This document shows positions 10,697 through 20,333 of a DNA stretch of 64,000 nt, in pieces. The translations under genes and the position numbers were made by a program. Position 1 is the first letter of the stretch, and the number at the start of each line of letters is the position of its first letter. The notes under the pieces are model-generated. The model ran no database searches. It was not told the origin of the DNA and was given only the letters and a program-made list of their open reading frames with translations. Origin of the DNA: an uncultured Clostridia bacterium. GTDB lineage: Bacteria > Bacillota > Clostridia > TANB77 > CAG-508. The stretch lies in NCBI GenBank assembly GCA_944386365.1, contig CALXAT010000007.1, forward strand, positions 1-64,000, given 5' to 3'.

Positions 10697-12412
10697 ATGA
10701 AAAAAAGAAACAACAATAGGAATATAATTATGTTAATTGTCATCGCTTTTTTAGTAACAGCAGTTATAGTGGGTGGTATTTTTATCACCCGGAATATAGG
10801 AAAAACTAATGACCAGATACAAGAAGAAGATGCACTTTCACAGCTTCAAAAACAAATTGAAAAGATTAATCCTGTGGAAGAAGAATATGGCGTAGGAAAT
10901 GTTGCAAATTATCCGGTTACATCTGAAATAACAGCAGATGATCTTCCAGATATTGAATCAATCCCATTGTCCGTTACTGGAACAGGAGATATTAACCTTG
11001 AAATTTTTTCTTCACCTGAAAAGGCCGGCGAAAATACTGGAGAAAAAAAGGATTCCTGGCTTATAGACATTGCCAAGAAATATAATAATGAAAACTTCAC
11101 AGTAAATGGAAAAAGTATTTCAATTTCTGTTAGAAATGTAGATTCTGGCATGGGAATGCAGTATATTTCATCTGGAAAGAGTGTTCCGGAATTATATTCC
11201 CCTTCAAACGAAGCTTGGGGAGCAATGCTCGAATCTAAAGGCATTGATATTGAATTTCAATGTAATATGGTCGGAAATGTAGCAGGTATCCTCTTAAAAC
11301 CAAATGCATACAACCTTGTAAAGGAAAAATATGGCAGTATTGATTTACAGAGTATTGTAGATGCTGTTATAAACGGAGATATCGTTATGGGATATACAAA
11401 TCCTATGAAGAGTTCTTCAGGACTTAATTTAATTGTATCTATTCTACACACTTTCGATTCCGAAAATCCTTTTTCAGATGAAGCTGTGAATAAGTTTGAA
11501 GAATTCCAGAAACAAATTCCTTATATAGCATATACTACAATGCAATTAAGGGATAAAATGGCAGATGGAGATGATTTAGATGCTTGTATTATAGAGTATC
11601 AATCATGGGCAAATATGAGTGACTTACAGGATTGCAAATTTCTTCCTTATGGCATTCGCCATGATGAACCACTTTATAGTATTGGCAATTTGTCTTCTGA
11701 GGAAAAAGAAGCTCTCGATAGTTTCATTAAGTACTGCCAGTCTGATGAATCTCAGGCTTTAGCAACAAAATATGGTTTCAATGGGGAAAGTGATTATGTA
11801 TGCGAGTTACCGGAAATTACTGGAAGTGAGTATATAGAAGCTCAGAAACTGTTTAAAGAAAAGCAGAACCCTGGACAATCTGTTGCTGCTGTATTTGTTG
11901 CAGATGTTTCCGGTAGCATGGATAATAATCAAAAATTAGTCAGACTTAAAGAATCTTTGTTGAGTTCTTTTGGTTCCATAAGTAGTGAAAATTCTATAGG
12001 AATTGTAAGCTACGCCAATAAGGTATATATCAATTTGCCTATAGCAAAATTTGATATGACTCAAAAAGCAAAATTTGTTGGTACTGTTGAATCTTTATCA
12101 ACTAGAGGAGAAACTGCAACTTATTCCGCTGTATTGGTTGCTACTGATATGCTTATCAAATACAAAGAACAAAATCCAAATGTAAAACTTAAACTCTTTG
12201 TATTAAGCGATGGAGAAAAAAATTGTGGAGTCTCATATAGCAAAATGGCAGAGATTTTATCAGGTTTAGGCATTCAAATTTATAGCATTGGATATGATGT
12301 AAAGAATGATGAACTTAAAAACATGGCCATGTTGAATGAAGGCGATTTCATTGATGCAAACACAGATGATGTTGTCTACAAAATCAAGCAACTCTTCAAT
12401 TCTGAAATGTAA
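10697..12412 (+). CDS. Solute-binding/VWA fusion lipid-side protein
   Basis: The 571-residue protein has an N-terminal membrane anchor (about residues 10-31). A periplasmic-binding-protein-like domain follows (about 95-385, NLEIFSSPEKAG... LYSPSNEAWGAML... MGYTNPMKSSSGLN). The C-terminal von Willebrand A domain (about 395-571) carries a MIDAS motif DVSGS, with the later Thr and the LSDGEKN aspartate. It should be anchored with both domains outside the cell, binding a ligand and a metal-dependent protein partner. It is cotranscribed with the preceding membrane gene. The ligand is unknown. Codon use (an in-frame CGG, more GC) suggests horizontal acquisition. Confidence 0.85.
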   Translation: MKKRNNNRNIIMLIVIAFLVTAVIVGGIFITRNIGKTNDQIQEEDALSQLQKQIEKINPVEEEYGVGNVANYPVTSEITADDLPDIESIPLSVTGTGDINLEIFSSPEKAGENTGEKKDSWLIDIAKKYNNENFTVNGKSISISVRNVDSGMGMQYISSGKSVPELYSPSNEAWGAMLESKGIDIEFQCNMVGNVAGILLKPNAYNLVKEKYGSIDLQSIVDAVINGDIVMGYTNPMKSSSGLNLIVSILHTFDSENPFSDEAVNKFEEFQKQIPYIAYTTMQLRDKMADGDDLDACIIEYQSWANMSDLQDCKFLPYGIRHDEPLYSIGNLSSEEKEALDSFIKYCQSDESQALATKYGFNGESDYVCELPEITGSEYIEAQKLFKEKQNPGQSVAAVFVADVSGSMDNNQKLVRLKESLLSSFGSISSENSIGIVSYANKVYINLPIAKFDMTQKAKFVGTVESLSTRGETATYSAVLVATDMLIKYKEQNPNVKLKLFVLSDGEKNCGVSYSKMAEILSGLGIQIYSIGYDVKNDELKNMAMLNEGDFIDANTDDVVYKIKQLFNSEM

Positions 12413-12501
12413 AAATTACTTTTATTACCTAACACAGATTTTTTTGAAATTTTTTCATTAAGACAGACGAGAAAGTATTCTAAACTAGGATCTTAAAAAC
12501 A

Positions 12502-12534
12502 AAAAAGTCCAGTTCGATGAGAACTGGACTTTTT
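12502..12534. terminator. Bidirectional terminator
   Basis: AAAAAGTCCAGTTC pairs with GAACTGGACTTTTT around a five-base loop, with T-runs on both strands. It separates the VWA operon (plus) from uppP (minus). Confidence 0.93.
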
Positions 12535-12564
12535 GTTTTTCATAATAAATAATAATTATTATCA

Positions 12565-13416
12565 TTATGCAAAAAAGAAATATGCTAACACAATGATTCC
12601 AAGAATGATTCTATAATATCCAAATACTTTAAAATCATGTTTTTTAATATAGTTCATTAAGAATTTGATAACAAACATTGATACTACAAAAGATATCACC
12701 ATTCCAACTAATAAAATAATAATTTCAGCTCCTGTAAATGCCAATCCAAATTTTACTAATTTTAATAAACTAGCCCCTAACATGGTTGGAATTGCTAAAT
12801 AAAATGTAAATTCTGCAGCATTTGGTCTTGATAATCCAATTAATAATCCACCAATAATGGTTGCTCCAGAACGTGAAGTTCCTGGAAAAATAGCAGCTAA
12901 TAATTGAAATACACCAATAATCAAGGCATCTTTATAGGTGATATCAGAATTTTTATCCTTTGCACTTTTTCTATTTTTGTTCCAATTTTCAATGACAATA
13001 AAGGCAATACCAAATACAATTAAAGCAATGGCAATACAAGTTGGGTTATAAAATAAAGCTTCAAACGTTTCATCAAATAATAAACCAATGATAGCTGCTG
13101 GTACACACCCTACTAAAATTTTTCCCCATAAATTCATAATATTTTTATCAAAATATGACAAGATTCCTGTTGGTCTCATTGCATTTTCTTTATGTTTCGT
13201 AATTGGCCATATCTTCTTAAAGTATAATAATACAACTGCTAAAATTGCTCCTAATTGAATAACCACTTGAAACATTGACCAAAATTCTGGTGAAACATTT
13301 TCAAATTTTAAAAATTGTTGTACTAATATTAAATGTCCTGTACTACTAATTGGTAACCATTCTGTAATTCCTTCTACAATACCAAATATAATGGATTTTA
13401 TAATATCTAAAAACAT
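12565..13416 (-). CDS. uppP: Undecaprenyl-diphosphatase UppP (BacA)
   Basis: This integral membrane enzyme dephosphorylates undecaprenyl diphosphate, recycling the lipid carrier for peptidoglycan synthesis. The two family motifs are clear: EGITEWLPISSTGHL near residue 15 and PGTSRSGATI near residue 178. Several further membrane helices are visible, and the length of 283 is normal. It lies 17 bases downstream of dpaA on the same strand and is probably cotranscribed with it. Confidence 0.97.
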   Translation of the reverse strand: MFLDIIKSIIFGIVEGITEWLPISSTGHLILVQQFLKFENVSPEFWSMFQVVIQLGAILAVVLLYFKKIWPITKHKENAMRPTGILSYFDKNIMNLWGKILVGCVPAAIIGLLFDETFEALFYNPTCIAIALIVFGIAFIVIENWNKNRKSAKDKNSDITYKDALIIGVFQLLAAIFPGTSRSGATIIGGLLIGLSRPNAAEFTFYLAIPTMLGASLLKLVKFGLAFTGAEIIILLVGMVISFVVSMFVIKFLMNYIKKHDFKVFGYYRIILGIIVLAYFFFA

Positions 13417-13433
13417 AATTTTTTCTTCCTTTC

Positions 13434-14300
13434 TTATTTCTTTTGTTTTATTGAAATGTATTTTTTATAATTTCTTTCATATATTTTGCTGAAGTAATTG
13501 GTGCTGATTTTCCGAGGTAAACCTAATGCTTCTATAAAATTTACTTTCTCTTGTTCTACAATTTTTCTATCAATTCCATAGGGTTTTGAGGCTAAGTCTA
13601 TTACCAATGTCTCTTTCTTAATTTCTTTTAACTCCTCTTTAAATATTATTTTGGGGATTGTGTTTATGATTATATCATACTGTTTTAGTTTTGTACAATT
13701 ATTTTGTATATTTTTTATTGTTATGGTTGTATATCCATATGCAATTGCCCATGCCTTTTCTACTTCACTAGTTATCATACAGGTTACTTTCGCAGATAAA
13801 CCTTTTAATTTATATGTTAAAACCTTACCAATTCTTCCAAATCCCATAATTAAACAATTGCTATTTTGCAATATTTTTTTAGTATTTTTCAATATTATCT
13901 CAATTGTAGCTTCTGCTGTCGGAATAGCATTTAATATAGCAAACTCCTCTTTTTGCATAAAATCAATTACTTGATTCTTCTTTCTATGTAATTCTTCTTT
14001 TAATTCTTGAGGTATATTTCCACCAAAGACTGTTTTATTTTCTAGATAACAACCTATTTCTTGTATTGAAATATCTTTATTAGAAAATGGCATATACAAA
14101 TATCTATTATCTTTTGAAAAGGGAATTGGTAAAATAATACAGTCTGAACTAAGAATCATTTTATCATATTTTTCACATTCTTTAAAATTTTCTAATTTTT
14201 CAAACCCATATAATTTTACCTCCTGTTTTTCTTTAGCTAATAATTTGGCTAAGAAAAAATTTCGTAAATCTCCTCCCAAAACACAAAAATTTATACTCAT
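13434..14300 (-). CDS. dpaA: Dipicolinate synthase subunit A, frame break at CGG
   Basis: DpaA with DpaB makes dipicolinic acid for the spore core. It has a Rossmann fold with MGFGRIGK near residue 155, NAIPTAEATI near 130 and DLASKPYGID near 238. I start it at 14300, where AAGGAGG lies upstream. The family ends LPGxxAPxTA, but in this frame the sequence is LPRKIST..., with CGG (13512-13514) where glycine is expected. Skipping the first C gives LPGKSAPITSAKYMKEII and a stop at 13448-13450, the normal tail. So the likely product is 13448-14300 with a +1 shift. No dpaB follows; uppP does. Confidence 0.9.
   Translation of the reverse strand: MSINFCVLGGDLRNFFLAKLLAKEKQEVKLYGFEKLENFKECEKYDKMILSSDCIILPIPFSKDNRYLYMPFSNKDISIQEIGCYLENKTVFGGNIPQELKEELHRKKNQVIDFMQKEEFAILNAIPTAEATIEIILKNTKKILQNSNCLIMGFGRIGKVLTYKLKGLSAKVTCMITSEVEKAWAIAYGYTTITIKNIQNNCTKLKQYDIIINTIPKIIFKEELKEIKKETLVIDLASKPYGIDRKIVEQEKVNFIEALGLPRKISTNYFSKIYERNYKKYISIKQKK
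13512..13514 (-). other. CGG +1 frameshift site in dpaA
   Basis: On the minus strand the frame reads TTA CCT CGG AAA. Reading CCT, skipping C, then GGA AAA gives the conserved Leu-Pro-Gly-Lys and restores the DpaA C-terminus. It is one of four such sites in the window. Confidence 0.75.
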
Positions 14301-14351
14301 AAAATCCTCCTTCTTATACATTATAGTTTTAATTTAAGATTTTATGAGTAT
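14293..14351 (-). promoter_or_regulatory. Inverted repeat enclosing the dpaA start codon
   Basis: ATACTCATAAAATC (14293-14306) and GATTTTATGAGTAT (14338-14351) are perfect 14-base reverse complements. In a transcript begun upstream of 14351, the dpaA ATG lies within this stem and the AAGGAGG site at the edge of the loop. That could hide the start. If transcription begins inside the loop, the structure cannot form. Confidence 0.5.
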
Positions 14352-14390
14352 ATCTTACATCTAGAAAATTTTACTTTAACAATATATTAT

Positions 14391-15629
14391 TTACTTTTGT
14401 CTTTCTTCTTGTTCTTTATCTATATTTTTCATATTTATGGTATTTTCACTTTTTTCTTTTGGGTTATGCTTTAACAAATTAATATCATTATAACTTAAAT
14501 GTCTTGTTATATCTACCATTTTCTCTAAATGCTCTTTTGCTTTTATTTCTTTTGGTGTCAATTTATTTTTTCTCTCTTCTTCATTTTCTAGATTAAAGGG
14601 TATAGATATTCTTGCTATAATAGGTATAAACAATGGATCTTTTCTTACTTTATCCACTATTTTTTTAGAAGCAATATCAATTGCTGTATTTACATAGTTA
14701 ATTGCTGTTTCTTTATCACCTTTTATCAAATATATTTTTGCCAACTCATAATAACCATCTGCTGATAATGACTCATCTTCTATTGCTTCTAAAAATCTTT
14801 TCTCAGCTTCTTCCAAATCTTTATAGATTAAAGCAATCTCCGCTAAAGAATATTTTGCATTATACAACAAAGAATTAATCTCAGCTGCTTTTTCATAACA
14901 AATTTTTGCATTTTGAAAATCATTTAACATAGTATAAGCAATTCCTAGATTATAATGTATTTCATAACTTACAGGATTATATTTTAAGGCATCTTGATAA
15001 ATATTGACTGCCTCTTTATACATTTCTTTTGAAATTAATATATCGCCTAACAATTCTGTCGCTTTATACATATCTGGTTTTTTGTTTAATAAATTAAATA
15101 ACATCTCTGTTGCTTCATCTTTTTTATCTAGATTATTTAATAATTCTGCAACTTTATAATAAGATTCATAATCTTTCTTATTGATATCAATTGCTTGTAC
15201 ATATTCATCGATTGCTTTTCGCATTCCACCTTCTTTTTCATATAATTCCGCAAGCATTTTATGTCCTTTATAGCTATCTGGTATTTTAGAAACTAAATTT
15301 AATAATGCTTCTTTTGCTTTTTTATCATTTCCCGCCATTAAGTAAAATTTTGCTTTTGTTATATTGATAATTTCAATTAATGTTACCCCTTTTATTTCTA
15401 ATATAATAACAATTCCTGGAATGATGACTGAAAGTATATATTTTAATATATTAAGAAATATATTTAACTCTATAAAAAGTGCAAATCCTAAAAAATTCAA
15501 GGCAATACCAAGTGCTTCTAATATTAATACAACAATATAGCTTGTGTCATTATTTTTTATCATTTTAAAAAACATATACACAAAAATTGCGAGTGAAACT
15601 ACTGTAAATATAAACTGTTCTATTATCAT
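14391..15629 (-). CDS. Membrane-anchored TPR protein
   Basis: The 412-residue protein begins with three or four hydrophobic segments (about residues 5-90). A row of tetratricopeptide repeats follows (about 100-330; for example YESYYKVAELLNNLDKKDEATEMLFNLL), then a charged tail. TPRs bind other proteins, so this should be a cytoplasmic-facing scaffold held at the membrane. It lies between dpaA and rnhA on the same strand, with gaps of 90 and 23 bases. The specific partner is unknown. Confidence 0.85.
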   Translation of the reverse strand: MIIEQFIFTVVSLAIFVYMFFKMIKNNDTSYIVVLILEALGIALNFLGFALFIELNIFLNILKYILSVIIPGIVIILEIKGVTLIEIINITKAKFYLMAGNDKKAKEALLNLVSKIPDSYKGHKMLAELYEKEGGMRKAIDEYVQAIDINKKDYESYYKVAELLNNLDKKDEATEMLFNLLNKKPDMYKATELLGDILISKEMYKEAVNIYQDALKYNPVSYEIHYNLGIAYTMLNDFQNAKICYEKAAEINSLLYNAKYSLAEIALIYKDLEEAEKRFLEAIEDESLSADGYYELAKIYLIKGDKETAINYVNTAIDIASKKIVDKVRKDPLFIPIIARISIPFNLENEEERKNKLTPKEIKAKEHLEKMVDITRHLSYNDINLLKHNPKEKSENTINMKNIDKEQEERQK

Positions 15630-15652
15630 TTTGCATCTCCTTCTTTTCTATC

Positions 15653-16090
15653 TTATTCTAAGTTTTTAATTGCATCTCTTGCCATTTCATCACATCTATT
15701 ATTAAATGCATTATCACTATGTCCCTTTACCTTTATAAATTTTACCTTATGTTTTTGCGTTAATGCATATAATTCTTGCCATATTTCTTTATTTTTTACT
15801 GGTTCTTTTCCTGAAGTTTTCCAATTATTTTTTATCCAATTATATATCCATCCTTGATTAAATGCATTTACTACATAAGCACTATCACTGTATATTTCTA
15901 CTTCACAAGGAAATTTTAGTAATTTTAGTCCTTCTATAACAGCTGTTAATTCCATAACATTGTTTGTTGTATTTTTTTTTCCTCCTGAAATTTCTTTTGT
16001 ATTTTCTTTATACATTAAAATAGACCCCCATCCTCCTGGTCCTGGATTTCCTGAACATGCTCCATCTGTATATATAATAACCTTTTCCAC
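15653..16090 (-). CDS. rnhA: Ribonuclease HI
   Basis: It cleaves the RNA strand of RNA-DNA hybrids. The acidic catalytic set is visible: [11 protein letters not shown] near residue 6, [13 protein letters not shown] near 43, IYSDSAYV near 68, and a C-terminal DEMARDA. I start it at GTG (16090, 145 residues) because GGAGG lies five bases before it. The in-frame ATG at 16102 overlaps that site. It follows no gene on this strand; tmcAL diverges from it. Confidence 0.95.
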   Translation of the reverse strand: MEKVIIYTDGACSGNPGPGGWGSILMYKENTKEISGGKKNTTNNVMELTAVIEGLKLLKFPCEVEIYSDSAYVVNAFNQGWIYNWIKNNWKTSGKEPVKNKEIWQELYALTQKHKVKFIKVKGHSDNAFNNRCDEMARDAIKNLE

Positions 16091-16242
16091 AAAAACCTCC
16101 ATATTCTAGATTATAATTTTGATTACAAATTTCTTTTTTTATCTCAAAACTTTTCTTTTCAATTGTGTTTTCGCATTTTTTATGATAACATTATATCAGT
16201 AATTTACAAATTATACAATATTTTCAGAAAGGAAGTTGAAAA

Positions 16243-17481
16243 ATGAGTAAAGTTCTTGGAATTATAGCAGAATATAATCCATTTCACAATGGTCATTTAT
16301 ATCATTTGCAAAAATCCCTAAAAGATACAGGTTCTTCGTATTCTGTAGCTGTTATTAGTGGAAACTTTACTCAAAGAGGTTCAACATCTTTAATCGATAA
16401 ATGGACAAAAGCTGAAATTGCTTTAAAAAACGGTATTGATTTAGTTCTTGAACTTCCTTTGTTATATTCTATTTCAAGTGCCGAAAATTTTGCAGAGGGT
16501 GCTATTAAACTTTTAGATTCTTTACAAGTAGTTGATTATATTTCTTTTGGTTCTGAATCTGGCAATATTTCCATATTAAATACCATTGCTGATATTCTAT
16601 ACAAAGAACCTAAAGATTATAAAAATATATTATCTCATGAATTAAGTAAAGGTCTATCTTTCCCAAAAGCTCGTGAAAATGCCTTACTTATGTATTTAAA
16701 AGATATTCGCAGATTTTCAACCGTACTTTCATCACCAAATAATATTTTAGGAATTGAATATTTAAAAGCTTTAAAAAAATATAAAAGTAATATTCTGCCA
16801 GTTACAATTGAAAGATATGATGCTGGTTATCATGACACGACCCATACAGGAAATATTGCTAGTAGTACAGCTATACGAAATATTGTGAAAAACAATGGTT
16901 GGGATATTTTAAGAAAAGTCGTTCCAGAAAGTACCTTTTCACTTTTATTAGATAATGTAAGAGTAGGACACATAGTTCCTGACTTATCTGTATTTGAAAA
17001 AGAAATTATTTATATTTTAAGAAAAATGGATATTTCAGAAATCGCTGAGCTTCCAGATGTTAGTGAAGGCTTAGAAAATGCTATTAAACATGCTGCTAAT
17101 TCTTGCAATAGTGTTGTAGAATTTTTAAATATTATTAAATCCAAAAGATATACTAATACCAGGCTTCAAAGAATTCTTTTATATGCTCTATTAGGAATTA
17201 CTAAAAAAGATATGACATTATCCAAAAAAATAGTTCCTTATGTTAGAGTCTTAGGATTTAATAATAAAGGTAAATATTTAATTTCAGAAATAGCTAGAGC
17301 AAATCCAAAATTAGAAATTATTACTTCTGTAAAAAAATATATGGATATGAGTAATAATAAAAATTCTAAATATATGTTAGAAAAAGATATTTGGGCTACC
17401 AATGTTTATACGATTGGCTACGAATATGATTCTTGGAATAATTTAGATTATACGCATAAATTGATAACTTTGGAACGTTAG
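16243..17481 (+). CDS. tmcAL: tRNA(Met) cytidine acetate ligase TmcAL (YlbM)
   Basis: The family activates acetate with ATP to make N4-acetylcytidine at the wobble base of elongator tRNA-Met. The nucleotidyltransferase signature EYNPFHNGHLYHL near residue 10 and the ISGNFTQRG segment are clear, and 412 residues is normal. GAAAGGAAG precedes the ATG. The last codons and the TAG stop lie inside an inverted-repeat element (17472-17500), so its final residues Leu-Glu-Arg come from that repeat. An older description of this family as a nucleotidyltransferase of unknown role is superseded. Confidence 0.95.
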   Translation: MSKVLGIIAEYNPFHNGHLYHLQKSLKDTGSSYSVAVISGNFTQRGSTSLIDKWTKAEIALKNGIDLVLELPLLYSISSAENFAEGAIKLLDSLQVVDYISFGSESGNISILNTIADILYKEPKDYKNILSHELSKGLSFPKARENALLMYLKDIRRFSTVLSSPNNILGIEYLKALKKYKSNILPVTIERYDAGYHDTTHTGNIASSTAIRNIVKNNGWDILRKVVPESTFSLLLDNVRVGHIVPDLSVFEKEIIYILRKMDISEIAELPDVSEGLENAIKHAANSCNSVVEFLNIIKSKRYTNTRLQRILLYALLGITKKDMTLSKKIVPYVRVLGFNNKGKYLISEIARANPKLEIITSVKKYMDMSNNKNSKYMLEKDIWATNVYTIGYEYDSWNNLDYTHKLITLER

Positions 17482-17500
17482 GGACATGCCAAAACGTTCC
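17472..17500 (+). repeat. Inverted-repeat element, copy A
   Basis: GGAACGTT ... AACGTTCC with TAGGGACATGCC inside; 29 bases. Its exact reverse complement occurs at 17579-17607. It contains the tmcAL stop codon and, with flanking CTTT/AAAG and a T-run, can act as the tmcAL terminator. Confidence 0.85.
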
Positions 17501-17578
17501 AAAGTCTTTTTTACGCACATATAATGATTTATTTTTCATTTTTTGAAATTCTTTGTATTTCTATTATACTAAAGAAAT

Positions 17579-17607
17579 GGAACGTTTTGGCATGTCCCTA
17601 ACGTTCC
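17579..17607 (-). repeat. Inverted-repeat element, copy B
   Basis: This is the exact 29-base reverse complement of 17472-17500, lying just after the glgP stop codon on the minus strand. There it can fold as the glgP terminator. The two copies flank 78 bases with no gene. Confidence 0.85.
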
Positions 17608-17613
17608 ATTTCT

Positions 17614-20184
17614 TTATTTTGTTATCCATTTTACTAAATTTAAGTTTGCTGGTTCTAATAACATTTCATGTCTTGGCATTACTCTAAATGTGTAACCATA
17701 ATTTCCACCAGTTGTTAATGCAATCTTGGTTGTAAAATAATATTTTCTATGTTCTTCGTCAGCTTCTTGCAATTGCATTGGTGTAATACTAACATTTTCG
17801 ACAACACCATTATCTAATATTTTTCCATAATATGCTTCTACAGTTACATTTTCTACATTGATATTAGGAAGTTCTACTTCACATCCTACTTCAATATTAT
17901 TTCCCGCATCAATAGTTATATTGTCAAGATTACTACTTTCTTGTGTTATTTTTACATCTTTCCAATTTTCATATAAATCTTTCTTCCATGCATTATATGC
18001 TGCTACATTATCTATATTTTCATAATATTTCTTTGTAAGATTACATAATGGTATATATAATTCATTTGTATAATCAACAAGCATTCTGGCTGTACTATAT
18101 TTTCCACCTGTTGTCATAATTGAATTTTTCATAATTTCCATCCATTTTTTAGATATTCCATTTTTATCTCTATCATAATATATAGGAATAATTTTTTCTT
18201 CTAAAGTATGATACATGCTTTGACTATCTGCCATATCTTGTGCTTCATAAGAATCATATTCTGCATTTGTTCCAATTGTCCAACCATTATTTTGTGTATA
18301 ACCTTCAGCCCACCATCCATCTAATACACTAAAATTAATAACTCCGTTTACTGATGCTTTTTGTCCACTTGTTCCTGAAGCTTCCATAGGTCTTCTTGGA
18401 TTATTTAACCATACATCTACACCACTTACTAAATATCTTGACATAGCAATGTTATAGTTTTCCAATAAGAATATTTTTCCTTTAAATTGTGGCATCATAG
18501 ATACTTCATGAATGTATTTGATTAAATCTTGTCCTTCTTTATCTGCTGGATGTGCTTTTCCTGCAAAAATGATTTGTACTGGTCTACCAGCATTATTCAT
18601 AATTTGTGTCATTCTTTCTATGTCTTTAAAAATTAATGTTGCCCTTTTATATGTTGCAAACCTTCTAGCAAATCCAATTGTTAATGCATCTGGATTTAAT
18701 TTTGACACAATTTCATTAATTTCTTCATAACTATATCCGGATCTTCTTAATCTTTCAGTTGTATTTTCTTTTACAAGATTAATTAATTTTCTTTTTCTTT
18801 CTACATGGGCACTCCATAATTTATCATCAGGAATGTTTTTAATTTTTTCCCATACATAATCATGATGCATATTATCTTGCCAATATGGTATTAAATATTT
18901 ATTATATAATTCTTTTAATCTTGGTGCCAACCATGAACAAGTATGAATTCCATTTGTTACATATCCAATTGGTGACTCATTTGGTGCGATATTTGGCCAC
19001 ACATCACTAAATAGTTCTCTAGAAACAGCTCCATGAAGTTTACTAACACCATTTTTCTTTCCTGCAATCTTTAGAGCTAATATTCCCATATTAAACCCTT
19101 TATCTAAATCTGGTCCTGGTTTCATTCCTAATTTCAAGAATTCTTCTCTTGTGATTCCTAATCTTGGCCAAAAATCTTTAAAATATTTTTCTACTAATTC
19201 TATTGGGAATATATCATTTCCAGCAGGTACCGGTGTATGTGTAGTAAATACTGTTTTTGAACTTGCAATATCTCTTGCAACATCAAAAGAAACTTGTTTT
19301 TCTTTGATAATATTTTTGATAATTTCTAAATTCAAAAATGCAGAATGTCCTTCGTTCATATGATAAACTGTTGGTTTTAGTCCTAAATATTTTGTAAGAA
19401 GATTAACACCTGCCATACCTAAAACAATTTCTTGTCTAATTCGCATCTCTTGATCTCCGCCATATAGTTTTAGGGTTACATCTCTATCTTCTACATTGTT
19501 TTTAGGTATATCGGAATCTAATAAATATAATTTTACTCTTCCTACATTAATTTGCCATACTTTTAAATACAATCTTCTTTTAGGAAATTTAACATAAATT
19601 GTTAAGTCATCTCCTTTATCATCTTTTACGGGATTGATTGGCAAATCATATAAATCAATATTATTATATTCTGTTTCTTGTTGCCCATATCCATTAATCT
19701 TTTGATTAAAATATCCATTTTTATATAGCAATCCAACTCCTACAAGTGGAACACCTAAATCACTTGCAGATTTTAGATGATCTCCTGATAAAATTCCAAG
19801 TCCCCCTGAATAAATTGGTATTGTTTGATCTAATCCGTATTCAGCAGAAAAATAGGCAATTAAGTCTTTCTTATTACTTGGATATTTATTGGAAAACCAT
19901 GTGCTTTTACTATTCATATAATTTTCAAAATTCTCTGCCACTTTATCATATTCTTTTAAAAAGGCAATATCTTTTGATACTTTTTCAAGTTTATCTTGTG
20001 ATACTCGTTTTAAGAATTTTACAGGATTTTTTGAGCATTGTTCCCATAAATCCATATCGATTTTTTGAAATAATCTTAAAAACTCTGTATTCCAAGACCA
20101 CCACAAGTTATTGGATATTTCTCCTAACTTTTCTATTCTTTTTGGTAATTGCGGATTTACCGTTATCCTATTAAATACATACAT
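17614..20184 (-). CDS. glgP: Alpha-glucan phosphorylase (GT35)
   Basis: It releases glucose-1-phosphate from glycogen or maltodextrin. The 856-residue protein belongs to the long type with an N-terminal DUF3417-like domain (WWSWNTEFLRLFQ near residue 30). The phosphorylase core includes SGGLGILSGDHLKSASDLG near residue 126, and the pyridoxal-phosphate lysine region EASGTSGQKASVNG lies near residue 605. A GGAGG site precedes the ATG. A GT4 glycogen-synthase-like gene at 56.6-57.9 kb may make its substrate. Copy B of the inverted repeat ends it. Confidence 0.95.
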   Translation of the reverse strand: MYVFNRITVNPQLPKRIEKLGEISNNLWWSWNTEFLRLFQKIDMDLWEQCSKNPVKFLKRVSQDKLEKVSKDIAFLKEYDKVAENFENYMNSKSTWFSNKYPSNKKDLIAYFSAEYGLDQTIPIYSGGLGILSGDHLKSASDLGVPLVGVGLLYKNGYFNQKINGYGQQETEYNNIDLYDLPINPVKDDKGDDLTIYVKFPKRRLYLKVWQINVGRVKLYLLDSDIPKNNVEDRDVTLKLYGGDQEMRIRQEIVLGMAGVNLLTKYLGLKPTVYHMNEGHSAFLNLEIIKNIIKEKQVSFDVARDIASSKTVFTTHTPVPAGNDIFPIELVEKYFKDFWPRLGITREEFLKLGMKPGPDLDKGFNMGILALKIAGKKNGVSKLHGAVSRELFSDVWPNIAPNESPIGYVTNGIHTCSWLAPRLKELYNKYLIPYWQDNMHHDYVWEKIKNIPDDKLWSAHVERKRKLINLVKENTTERLRRSGYSYEEINEIVSKLNPDALTIGFARRFATYKRATLIFKDIERMTQIMNNAGRPVQIIFAGKAHPADKEGQDLIKYIHEVSMMPQFKGKIFLLENYNIAMSRYLVSGVDVWLNNPRRPMEASGTSGQKASVNGVINFSVLDGWWAEGYTQNNGWTIGTNAEYDSYEAQDMADSQSMYHTLEEKIIPIYYDRDKNGISKKWMEIMKNSIMTTGGKYSTARMLVDYTNELYIPLCNLTKKYYENIDNVAAYNAWKKDLYENWKDVKITQESSNLDNITIDAGNNIEVGCEVELPNINVENVTVEAYYGKILDNGVVENVSITPMQLQEADEEHRKYYFTTKIALTTGGNYGYTFRVMPRHEMLLEPANLNLVKWITK

Positions 20185-20333
20185 CTATATTTCCTCCTTA
20201 GTAATTTTCTTTATTTTTTCCTATTGTTTTATTTCATTTTACATATACATTATCTATTAAATAAATAAAAATGTCAAACATTTTTGTGAAAATATAGTAA
20301 ATTATTTAAAATTATATATACCCATGAATAAAC

